58,831 nucleotides of DNA, from NCBI GenBank assembly GCA_934444765.1, contig CAKSDC010000013.1, positions 1 through 58,831 of the forward strand, read 5' to 3'. Below are positions 52,130-58,831 of this stretch, piece by piece. The translations under genes and the position numbers were made by a program. This DNA is from an uncultured Oscillospiraceae bacterium. Lineage in GTDB: Bacteria > Bacillota > Clostridia > Oscillospirales > Ruminococcaceae. Position 1 is the first letter of the stretch. Every line of letters starts with the position of its first letter. Under the pieces are notes generated by a model. The model was not told the origin of the DNA. It did no database searches and was given only the letters and a program-made list of their open reading frames with translations.

Positions 52130-53452
52130 TTAGAAGTACATATTATCATCATCATAGGTTTGATACTGTTGTGTATTTTGATTAGGGTCTGCATAAGAAG
52201 TAACTATAGGGGTATCTTGTGAAGTGACCGTTATTACTGGTGCAGTAGTAGTATATACTATTTCTTCTGTAGTAGTGATTATAGTAGTAGCCTCCGTAGT
52301 GGTAGTAGTATCTGGAACGGTAGTCACTGTAGTAGTGTCTTCGGTAGTAGCTTCGGTCGTAGTGGTGGTTATTTCTTCTGTAGTGGTAGTAGTAGTTTCT
52401 TCTGTGGTAGTTTCAGCAGGAGTAGTAGAAGAAGGTTCTTGACCAAGGTATACTAAATACTCATCGTGAAGTTCATTAATCATAAGAGTTAGATTACAAA
52501 AGAACCCTGCGTCGCTATCTAAACCTTCGCTATCGGTCATGACTACTATTACGTATGGATGTTCACTTAGTACTATACCCGTATCGTGATATCCAGGGTC
52601 TGCCCAACCTGATTTATGAGCAATCTTATAGTCATATCCTGCGTTTTGAAAAGGCCAATTAAAGAAGTTATACTTAGCATTTAAAAGGGTATCGTATAAC
52701 ATACCTATTTCTTTTGAAGTATCTTTTTGATTATATATTTCCGTCCAGACGTACCCTAAAGCGTGAGAAGATATCTTTCCCCACTTAGTACCACCGTCAA
52801 GATACGTTTCAAATCCCCAATTAGATATCATATCGTTATAGCCTTCATAACCGAAATAGTCCTGTAGCATTAAGTATGCTACGTTGTCGGAATCGTTAAT
52901 CATGTAGTATAAAAGGTCTTCTATAGAATAGTAAGTACCAGCACCGCCACCTTTTAGTACTCCCGTACCGCTGGAATAGTATCCGCTTTGATAGAGTATT
53001 TCCTCATCAAAACTATGTTCACCGCTTTCCACTTCCTTATAACAGTAATAGGCAAACGGACACTTTATAGTACTTGCCGTAGCTATGTACGTATCGGAAT
53101 TATATCCAAAAGTTGCATAGTCTTCAAGATTTACCATATAAAATGAACAGTTATGTGGATAGTCTTGTATATAGTCCATCATTTTTTGATTAAGTTCATC
53201 GGAAATCTTAAAGCCCTCTTCTGCATGATATATGGATATTCCCTCATCGTTAAAAGTGTCTTTGGTTAAGTTGTGATAGTCAAAAGTAGTAGTGGTAGTT
53301 TCTTGAGTAGTAGTAGCTACAGTAGTAGTGACTTCCTGAGTGCTATCCCCTACGTTAATAGAAGCGTCTTGAGTATCGCTTGTAGTATTAGAACAACCTA
53401 CTACAAACGCCATTGCTACTATGAATGTTATTAAACTTGAATACTTTTTCAT
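52130..53452 (-). CDS. Class A beta-lactamase-like serine hydrolase lipoprotein with Thr-rich tail
   Basis: 440 residues. Lipobox VVGC at about residue 20, a short Thr-rich spacer, then a serine hydrolase domain (about 70-320). The active-site motifs are STIKCPFAYY (S-x-x-K), NDSDNVAYLML (SDN) and HKSGWADPG (K-S-G), as in class A beta-lactamases and related D,D-peptidases. The C-terminal third is a Thr-rich repeat (ETTTEETTTTTTEE etc.) of about 90 residues, probably a wall-spanning or O-glycosylated linker. ATG 53452 is chosen since it yields a good lipoprotein signal; it is 13 bases after gagagga. Antibiotic hydrolysis is not implied by sequence alone. Confidence 0.85.
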   Translation of the reverse strand: MKKYSSLITFIVAMAFVVGCSNTTSDTQDASINVGDSTQEVTTTVATTTQETTTTTFDYHNLTKDTFNDEGISIYHAEEGFKISDELNQKMMDYIQDYPHNCSFYMVNLEDYATFGYNSDTYIATASTIKCPFAYYCYKEVESGEHSFDEEILYQSGYYSSGTGVLKGGGAGTYYSIEDLLYYMINDSDNVAYLMLQDYFGYEGYNDMISNWGFETYLDGGTKWGKISSHALGYVWTEIYNQKDTSKEIGMLYDTLLNAKYNFFNWPFQNAGYDYKIAHKSGWADPGYHDTGIVLSEHPYVIVVMTDSEGLDSDAGFFCNLTLMINELHDEYLVYLGQEPSSTTPAETTTEETTTTTTEEITTTTTEATTEDTTTVTTVPDTTTTTEATTIITTTEEIVYTTTAPVITVTSQDTPIVTSYADPNQNTQQYQTYDDDNMYF

Positions 53453-53495
53453 ATAGTTTAAAAAGTCCTCTCTTAAAAGATATATATACACTATA

Positions 53496-53524
53496 ATAAT
53501 ATCAAATTAAGGGAAATATTTCAA
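53496..53524 (-). promoter_or_regulatory. Predicted promoter of the beta-lactamase-like gene
   Basis: On the minus strand TTGAAA (53519-53524), 17-bp spacer, TATTAT (53496-53501). Confidence 0.6.
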
Positions 53525-53603
53525 TACGCATATTAGACAATATCAAAACTTTTTAAGATAATATTATAGTAGATTTGTAATCTACAGTTGTAAATTCAAT
53601 AGG

Positions 53604-54677
53604 CTACATCTTTACTATAGGAACTTTAAAGTGAAAGTTTGTACCCTCCCCGAGTACACTCTTAGCGTATATACTGCCACCATGAAGATTTACTATCTTT
53701 TTAACCATAGGAAGTCCCAAACCCGTACTATTTTCTTTAGAATGGTCTACTCTAAAGAAAGGTTCCCAAATGTTATTTATATTCTCCTTGGATATACCTA
53801 TACCGTCATCAGAAACCCTACCGATTAAGTACTCATCACGCTTATATAGGTATACGTCGGTATGTCCACCGTCTACACCATACTTCATGGAGTTAGATAG
53901 TAAGTTTATAAACATTCTGGTAATCATAATTCTATCTGCTATTACCACGATATCCTCATCATAATGAACCTTTATAGTAATATCTTTATCTTCATACTCC
54001 ATAGAAACTTCATCGGCAGTAATTTCTACAAGTTCATTAATAGAAAACTCCTCAAACTCCAACAGTTTTCTATCGTTTTCCAATTTAGATAGTAACGAAA
54101 GTTGAGAGATGATATTAGATATCCTTTGTGCCTGAACGTTAATAGTATCTAAAGTTTCTTGAAGTTCTTCTTTGTCGTCGATATCTAAGCAGTCTTGAGC
54201 GTACTCACAGTTAGAAACTATTACCGATAGTGGCGTTTTAATCTCATGGGATATGTTTATAGAAAACTGCTTTTCACGTTCAAAGGACTGTTGAAGTCTA
54301 TCGAACATTCTATTAAAAGTCTTAGAAAACATTTGAATTTCTAAACCTGCCCTACCCATTTTTATACGCTTAGATAGGTCTTTTCCGTTATTAATTCCAT
54401 TAGCTACGTTTAAAAACTCCTGTAGTGGTCTTAGATACTTTTTTAAAGAGTTTTTATCTATAATAGCTACTATTACAAAAGTACATATGAACATTATAAC
54501 AGATAGTATTAAAGTATCTTCTCTTCCCATATTGTAATAGTTAGAAAGTCCTATTATAAATAACGATACTGCCATTACTACTCCAACAGTCTTTAAATGC
54601 CACCAGAACACCTGATTTATAATAGACTTTTTATTACTCTTTAATAGTAGCATACACACATTAAATACTTTACGCAT
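53604..54677 (-). CDS. Sensor histidine kinase, orphan
   Basis: 357 residues. Two membrane helices (about 25-70) without a large external domain, a HAMP-like segment, then HisKA with the phosphorylated histidine in FSINISHEIKTPLSVIVSN, N box NLLSNSMKYG, G1 VSDDGIGISKENINNIWEPFF and G2 STGLGLPMVKKIVNLHGG. The kinase is complete. No response regulator gene is adjacent on either side: the neighbours are the beta-lactamase-like gene and the GH26-like gene. It is preceded by agaggta. Confidence 0.92.
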   Translation of the reverse strand: MRKVFNVCMLLLKSNKKSIINQVFWWHLKTVGVVMAVSLFIIGLSNYYNMGREDTLILSVIMFICTFVIVAIIDKNSLKKYLRPLQEFLNVANGINNGKDLSKRIKMGRAGLEIQMFSKTFNRMFDRLQQSFEREKQFSINISHEIKTPLSVIVSNCEYAQDCLDIDDKEELQETLDTINVQAQRISNIISQLSLLSKLENDRKLLEFEEFSINELVEITADEVSMEYEDKDITIKVHYDEDIVVIADRIMITRMFINLLSNSMKYGVDGGHTDVYLYKRDEYLIGRVSDDGIGISKENINNIWEPFFRVDHSKENSTGLGLPMVKKIVNLHGGSIYAKSVLGEGTNFHFKVPIVKM

Positions 54678-54705
54678 ATATAAATACCTCTAAATATATA
54701 TTAAG

Positions 54706-54740
54706 TTTCGGGGCAGACAGTACACAGTCCACCCCGAATA
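54706..54740 (-). terminator. Hairpin after the GH26-like gene
   Basis: Stem ttcgggg / ccccgaa (54707-54713 against 54732-54738) with further pairing inside; only a short T-rich tail. Confidence 0.6.
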
Positions 54741-54761
54741 TGTTAATAGTTCTATTAAGTT

Positions 54762-56204
54762 TTATAGTTCAACAGGTTCAAAACGAACTCTAACTTTAGG
54801 AAGTTTTTCAATAGTAGTATAGCTATTAAATAGACCGTCTTCGGAAGTGATATCGTTTTCACCAGTAGTAGGAGGAGCGAATATCTTTAAAGTTAAGTCA
54901 CAAGGTTCTGTTATAGGCTTTTCAAAGAATGCACTCATAAGGTCTATAGTCTTAGCCTTAGGGGATTTGTAGAACCATGTTCCGTTAATTTCCATCATTA
55001 GATTGCTATCGTCATCGAAAGTTACTTCACAGAAGTGAGGATTTTTTTCAAAGTGTATAGGAATAGCTATACCTTCGGCATCTTCCGAACCGCCCCACCT
55101 TAAAGTAATAGGTAAAGATACTTCTTCGCCCATGGTCATCTTAGGAGAGAACCATTCTTGATGTATAATATCCTTGTAAGTCTTTAAGACTGGCTGTTCG
55201 ATACCACATTCGGAGTTGTTAGGGTCTTCAATTTCTAAACCTAAACGACCTCTATCTCTAAACTGATAGAAAGTAAATCCACTGAACCACTTAGCGTCAT
55301 CTTTTTGTAGTAGTTCACAGAACTGTTTAACCATTTCAGCCTGTTCGTAAGCACCTGTAACGTCGCCGTCCGCATTAAATTCAGACATAACCATTGGCTT
55401 AGCTACGCCACCGTTTAGATACTTAAAGCGTTCAAAACTTGCTTTAGTCATTTGATAGTTAGCTTCAACGGTATCTCTCTTATGAGAGTTTCCGCCTCTT
55501 TCGGCTACATCATAAGGCCAACCCCAGTGTAGAGCCATATACTTATCTACCGACCAGATATCGGCTACTGGAATAGTCTGTGCGAACTCCTGTTCCCTTT
55601 CCATTTCCTGTTTAGAAAGGTCTTCTATACCACCTATACATATAATCTTAGATACGTTAGGAGCGTATTCGGTTAGTATGTTGCAAAATCTAACAAAAAA
55701 GTCTGCTACTTCTTGATAGGTGCATCTCTTATTAAATGAGAACCAGTTACCAGTAGCTTCATGGTTAATTCTTAGCATCATACGACCAAAAGGTCTTAAA
55801 TCCTTAGCTATAGCTATTAGATGTTCGTCTGAAACGTGAGGGTCTATAGTAAGTGTTAGGGTTACGTCTTGACCGTGTTGTCTAATTTCACGCATATAGT
55901 TAAAAGGTTCGACGGACTTGTCGCCATTGCCTATTAGACCGCCCTTGTAGGTAAAGTAGTCATCATATGGGAAGTCCCACGCAAAGGAAACGTCAGGGGA
56001 AGCGTGTACTACGCTTGCACGTCCAGGGAAGCCGTCATCTAATGGATAGTAGCAATACATAAGACTAATACTTCTATGAGGTCTACCAAGTTTATGTAGT
56101 ATATAGTCCTGATTTACATATTCTCCTCTTTCGCTACCGTCTCCTAAGTCTACCGAGCATATAGCCTCTCCCATATGGATGGAATAAATTTTTTCATTAG
56201 CCAT
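54762..56204 (-). CDS. GH26-like glycoside hydrolase (clan GH-A fold)
   Basis: 480 residues. The motif GRMMLRINHEATGNWFSFN (acid/base glutamate in HEATGNW) and KPMVMSEFNADGD (nucleophile-type glutamate) fit GH26 or another GH-A family; WSVDKYMALHWGWPYD is in between. The N-terminal 340 residues make the barrel; the last 130 are beta-rich. GH26 enzymes are mostly beta-mannanases. No signal peptide is visible, unlike typical mannanases. The start is ATG 56204, seven bases after aaaggac; the frame is open to 56237. Confidence 0.6.
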   Translation of the reverse strand: MANEKIYSIHMGEAICSVDLGDGSERGEYVNQDYILHKLGRPHRSISLMYCYYPLDDGFPGRASVVHASPDVSFAWDFPYDDYFTYKGGLIGNGDKSVEPFNYMREIRQHGQDVTLTLTIDPHVSDEHLIAIAKDLRPFGRMMLRINHEATGNWFSFNKRCTYQEVADFFVRFCNILTEYAPNVSKIICIGGIEDLSKQEMEREQEFAQTIPVADIWSVDKYMALHWGWPYDVAERGGNSHKRDTVEANYQMTKASFERFKYLNGGVAKPMVMSEFNADGDVTGAYEQAEMVKQFCELLQKDDAKWFSGFTFYQFRDRGRLGLEIEDPNNSECGIEQPVLKTYKDIIHQEWFSPKMTMGEEVSLPITLRWGGSEDAEGIAIPIHFEKNPHFCEVTFDDDSNLMMEINGTWFYKSPKAKTIDLMSAFFEKPITEPCDLTLKIFAPPTTGENDITSEDGLFNSYTTIEKLPKVRVRFEPVEL

Positions 56205-56273
56205 ATAAATATGTCCTTTCTTATAAATATTATGCACAGAACCGTATCAAGTCAACGTATAGATAGACTATTC

Positions 56274-57221
56274 CTATTCTATACTTAGTAAGTAGTTATT
56301 ACGTTTAGAAGGTTTTGTAACTATCTTTAATCCTAAGTGTACATTCTCTATTTCTGCATGAGTAATTTCGCCACCAAATTCACCGTCTAAGTTCCACTTA
56401 ATAAATTCGTCGCTATCTATTATAAGTTTAGAGGTTTTAAAGTGTTCAATACATTCTGCGTGAACCTTATTAGACTTAAAGTTAATAAGTTCGGTTACGG
56501 CGTTCTGTAGTTGAATTAGGTTATCAGGTTTTTTTAATAGTAGCACATCAAATACACCGTCGTTCATATAAAAATCCTTAAAAGAGAATATTCCACCTAC
56601 AGAGTTAGAGTTTACTATCATACCTACTATATACTCTCCAGAGTGTTCTATGCCATCGTGTTTAAACCTAATATGATAGTTTTTTATATCTCCTAAATGC
56701 TTAATAGCTTCCATAACATAAGCAGTATGACCCATATAGTTTTTAGCCTCTTGAGGTGTTTCGTAAGTTACGTCTGTAAACGCTCCAAAAGCACACACGT
56801 ATGTGAAAACGTTTTTATGATTAAATAGTCCATAGTCTATTAACATTTCCTTACCGTTTACCACGCTAAGTGCAGACTTTTCTATACCTTTTGGAATATA
56901 AACACTTCTTGCAAAGTCGTTAGTACTACCAGTAGGAATATATCCTATAGGCAGACTACTATTACTTGACACTATACCATGGACGGCTTCATTAAACGTA
57001 CCGTCTCCACCAGAACAGACTATTAAATCGTACATATTACTATTACAAGCCAACTTTACGTTTTCGTAGGCATCGCCTTGACACTGAGTAGGTCTAACAG
57101 TAACATCATAACCAGCCTTTACCCAACAGTCTATAATATTAAATAACTTAGAGTTTATGGTATTTTTTCTATTAGCACTTCTTCCTGAATATGGATTATA
57201 TATAAAGTACAACTTTTTCAT
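56274..57221 (-). CDS. Diacylglycerol kinase-like lipid kinase (YegS/DgkB family)
   Basis: 315 residues. The N-terminal YFIYNPYSGRSA and nucleotide loop VCSGGDGTFNEAVHG are typical, followed by PIGYIPTGSTNDFARS (GSTNDFAR) and the C-terminal beta domain with DGVFDVLLLKKP and WNLDGEFGG. It phosphorylates diacylglycerol or a related lipid at the membrane. It has its own promoter. The start follows aaaggtag. Confidence 0.9.
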   Translation of the reverse strand: MKKLYFIYNPYSGRSANRKNTINSKLFNIIDCWVKAGYDVTVRPTQCQGDAYENVKLACNSNMYDLIVCSGGDGTFNEAVHGIVSSNSSLPIGYIPTGSTNDFARSVYIPKGIEKSALSVVNGKEMLIDYGLFNHKNVFTYVCAFGAFTDVTYETPQEAKNYMGHTAYVMEAIKHLGDIKNYHIRFKHDGIEHSGEYIVGMIVNSNSVGGIFSFKDFYMNDGVFDVLLLKKPDNLIQLQNAVTELINFKSNKVHAECIEHFKTSKLIIDSDEFIKWNLDGEFGGEITHAEIENVHLGLKIVTKPSKRNNYLLSIE

Positions 57222-57262
57222 ACTATAGTCTAACTACCTTTCAAATAAGTTTACACAGTATA

Positions 57263-57291
57263 ATTATAATAGTATATAGAGTATTTGTCAA
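57263..57291 (-). promoter_or_regulatory. Predicted promoter of the lipid kinase gene
   Basis: On the minus strand TTGACA (57286-57291), 17-bp spacer, TATAAT (57263-57268). Confidence 0.82.
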
Positions 57292-57327
57292 TACATTTTT
57301 AGATATTCTAAACTAAAATAGTATAGA

Positions 57328-57362
57328 TATAGGAATACTCTTAACTATGTGAGTATTCCCAT
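57328..57362 (-). terminator. Hairpin after the small helical protein gene
   Basis: Stem ggaatactc / gagtattcc (57332-57340 against 57351-57359) with weak T-rich tail on the minus strand. Confidence 0.5.
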
Positions 57363-57374
57363 ATTAGCGACTTA

Positions 57375-57809
57375 TTATAGATATTCTCTTAAATCTAATA
57401 CTAAAGTTTCTTCTATATTTATTAGACGCTTAGCTATATCTTTTACCCTCTCTTCAGCAGACTGATATTCGTTAAGATATTTATACAAAGACTTAACTCC
57501 CATATTACAACCGTCCACTATAAGGTCTGCTATGATGCTATCGGAACCGTTGTTGGTAATTTTGAAGTTGGTCTTAATCCAAGACATAGCCTTAGCCATA
57601 GGATTAGGTTCTTTTCCCTCATCGTGATACTCTCCAAGTAACCTGTAAGTTTCATTTTCAAGAGTTATATGTTTGTCTTTAGCCTTAGTTAGTATCGTCT
57701 TTAAAGTATCGTCGTCGACTTTGTCCAACACTTCGTCTATAGAACTCACGCCCATTTTTAGACCTGCATTGCACTCTTTTAAGAGTTTAATAGTATCGCC
57801 ATTAACCAT
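57375..57809 (-). CDS. Small four-helix-bundle protein (DUF2383/ferritin-like)
   Basis: 144 residues, helical throughout, no signal peptide. TIKLLKECNAGLKMGVSSIDEV, KDKHITLENETYRLL, AMSWIKTNFKI and IADLIVDGCNMGVKSLYKYL outline four helices of the DUF2383/PA2169 type. Glutamates and a histidine (KHITLENE) could bind metal, but the ferritin pattern is not proven. The start follows aaaggaga. It is divergent from the FNT-family gene. Confidence 0.6.
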   Translation of the reverse strand: MVNGDTIKLLKECNAGLKMGVSSIDEVLDKVDDDTLKTILTKAKDKHITLENETYRLLGEYHDEGKEPNPMAKAMSWIKTNFKITNNGSDSIIADLIVDGCNMGVKSLYKYLNEYQSAEERVKDIAKRLINIEETLVLDLREYL

Positions 57810-57919
57810 AGTATACTCTCCTTTTTTAACGGTATAACTATATTATGATGGTTTTATAGCCAAAATATTCACAAATACAGATATCTAAATTAGTAAATAC
57901 TATGTGCTTTTTAGAATAT

Positions 57920-57947
57920 GCAATATATTTTTAATATGCTATATTGC
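57920..57947 (+). promoter_or_regulatory. Inverted repeat upstream of the FNT-family gene, candidate operator
   Basis: gcaatata (57920-57927) and tatattgc (57940-57947), eight perfect bases separated by 12, ending seven bases before the -35 box. Confidence 0.5.
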
Positions 57948-57954
57948 AATATTA

Positions 57955-57983
57955 TTGACTTATTCAAAAAAACGGTATATAAT
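57955..57983 (+). promoter_or_regulatory. Promoter of the FNT-family gene
   Basis: TTGACT (57955-57960), 17-bp spacer, TATAAT (57978-57983). Confidence 0.75.
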
Positions 57984-58030
57984 TATTGGTGGTCGAAATA
58001 TAATATATAGAAAGGATATTTGTTGAGTAT

Positions 58031-58681
58031 ATGGTAACTATAAAAAAGGCTATCACATCTGGTATTTTTATTGCTATGGGGGTATTTGTATATCTATCCT
58101 GTGACGTTAAGTATGTCGGAGCGGTTCTGTTTAGTTTCGGTCTATTTGGCGTGTGTGAGTACAAGCTGAACCTATTCACAGGTATGATAGGCTACGCTGT
58201 GGAAAACACCAAAGCAAACGGCGTATCTGCTATTACAGACTTACTAAAAGTATTGATTTGCAACTTCTTGGGAATTGCAGTTACTACTTTCCTACTATCT
58301 TTTACGGCTACTCAGGAAACCTTCGACAAAGCCGTGACTATCGTGGAAAGTTCAGTGAATTTGAACATATTTTCACTACTTATAAAGTCCATGATGTGTG
58401 GCGTTATAATGCTAATAGCTGTTGACAGATACAAATTGGCTAACGGAATGGCTAAGTATATAGCTATATTTACAGGAATTCCAGTGTTCATACTTAGTGG
58501 ATACTACCACTCGATAGCATACGTTGGATATTTAACTCTTGGAATATGCAGTGGTCAACTTTCAAATAACGTTACTCCTATTAAGATATTAGTAGTAATA
58601 TTAACCGCAGTAGTTGGCAATGCATTAGGTAGCATAATAGTTAGATATCTTACTACACAAAAAGAAAAATCCTCCAATTAA
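58031..58681 (+). CDS. Formate/nitrite transporter (FNT) family protein, short
   Basis: 216 residues with six predicted membrane helices, shorter than the 250-280 typical of FocA or NirC. Recognisable features: GIFIAMGVFVYLS, FGVCEYKLNLFTGMIGY in place of the classical ELFTGN, and helices containing LICNFLGIAVTTFL and MMCGVIMLIAVDR. The anion is unknown: formate, nitrite or hydrosulfide are all carried by relatives. The gene starts at ATG 58031, 13 bases after aaagga. Its stop codon lies within its terminator. Confidence 0.7.
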   Translation: MVTIKKAITSGIFIAMGVFVYLSCDVKYVGAVLFSFGLFGVCEYKLNLFTGMIGYAVENTKANGVSAITDLLKVLICNFLGIAVTTFLLSFTATQETFDKAVTIVESSVNLNIFSLLIKSMMCGVIMLIAVDRYKLANGMAKYIAIFTGIPVFILSGYYHSIAYVGYLTLGICSGQLSNNVTPIKILVVILTAVVGNALGSIIVRYLTTQKEKSSN

Positions 58682-58695
58682 GGAGGATTTTTTCC
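58664..58695 (+). terminator. Terminator overlapping the end of the FNT gene
   Basis: Stem aaaatcctcc / ggaggatttt with loop aatta (part of the stop codon region), then T run. Confidence 0.88.
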
Positions 58696-58715
58696 TATAC
58701 TATTAACGATATACT

Positions 58716-58753
58716 ACAAAAAATCCTTTAGAAACTAATCTAAAGGATTTTTA
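58716..58753 (-). terminator. Terminator of the 5S rRNA operon
   Basis: On the minus strand aaaatcctttaga / tctaaaggatttt with an eight-base loop, then TTTTTT. Confidence 0.85.
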
Positions 58754-58756
58754 CTA

Positions 58757-58831
58757 TGTTAGCACTGCTCTATTTTCACAGGTCGTCACCAACCAACTAT
58801 CTTCGACATTACAGAGCTTAACTTCCGTGTT
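58757..58831 (-). rRNA. rrf: 5S rRNA, 3' part, cut by window edge
   Basis: On the minus strand the sequence begins aacacggaagttaagctctg, which is the universally conserved 5S segment, followed by gatagttgg and a hairpin-rich end with gtgaaaatagagcagtgc. About the last two-thirds of the molecule lies here. The 16S and 23S genes of this operon, if present, would be beyond the right edge, since 5S is normally last. Confidence 0.93.

Noticed and set aside
1..58831. CRISPR arrays, insertion sequences, integrons
   Set aside because: I saw no regularly spaced direct repeats, no transposase or integrase genes and no terminal repeats with target duplications.

Overview
The window is low-GC DNA from a spore-forming Firmicute. 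The best fit is an anaerobic, gut or rumen type member of the Oscillospirales/Ruminococcaceae. The evidence is a complete spoIIIAA-AH operon, a SleB-type spore cortex hydrolase, a dockerin-bearing D,D-carboxypeptidase, threonine-rich linkers in several exported proteins, and clostridial gene order around nusB-ispA-dxs-tlyA-nadK-argR-recN. The species is not identifiable from sequence reading alone.

Layout. 1-3.8 kb: two leucine tRNAs (UAA, cut by the window edge, and CAA) flank a holin-like gene, a surface protein with two C-type lectin domains, and a CmpB-type membrane protein. 3.9-8.8 kb: rpe, a MecA-like adaptor, an unannotated 49-residue ORF, a membrane-anchored putative glycosyl hydrolase, an SCP2-like protein and the SleB-type lipoprotein. 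9-14.3 kb: HAD phosphatase followed by MoxR ATPase, DUF58 protein and transglutaminase. 14.3-29.6 kb: one co-oriented minus-strand block carrying, in transcription order, spoIIIAA to spoIIIAH, nusB, a TsaD-like paralogue, ispA, a divergent PAP2 gene, dxs, tlyA, nadK, argR, recN, and DnaD-like and DnaC/DnaI-like primosome genes. 29.8-39.3 kb: dockerin-SH3-VanY, a small membrane protein, a U32-like protein, asparaginase, hpf, then minus-strand lrp, coiled-coil/coaD, rsmD, uvrC and a DUF6465-like gene. 39.4-44.7 kb: a metal-efflux cluster (ArsR-type repressor, stand-alone HMA protein, CopA, Zn/Cd-type ATPase) behind a clear operator. 44.8-51.1 kb: gltB-gltD behind a leader with an intrinsic terminator. 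51.2-57.8 kb: minus-strand PHP phosphoesterase, class A beta-lactamase-like lipoprotein, orphan histidine kinase, GH26-like protein, diacylglycerol kinase-like enzyme and a small helical protein. 58-58.8 kb: a short FNT-family channel converging on the 3' part of a 5S rRNA gene; an rRNA operon probably continues past the right edge.

How the parts fit. Most of the window is core chromosome: nitrogen assimilation (gltBD), isoprenoid precursors (dxs, ispA), translation and RNA modification, DNA repair (recN, uvrC) and sporulation. The accessory parts are the metal-efflux cassette, the lectin/holin block between the tRNAs, and the exported threonine-rich proteins.

The most unusual property is global. 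Reading the whole window by eye I found no GATC and no CTAG, where base composition predicts roughly 185 of each. Codon choice looks arranged to avoid them: ACC rather than ACT before AGN, GAC rather than GAT before C, CGT rather than AGA before TCN, TTA rather than CTA before G. This resembles an extreme footprint of restriction-modification or another sequence-specific DNA-targeting system, although no such gene lies in the window. Other points of note are an apparent ATT start codon for uvrC, a metal-binding domain separated from its ATPase, a likely attenuator before gltB, and the absence of xseA/xseB from their usual place.
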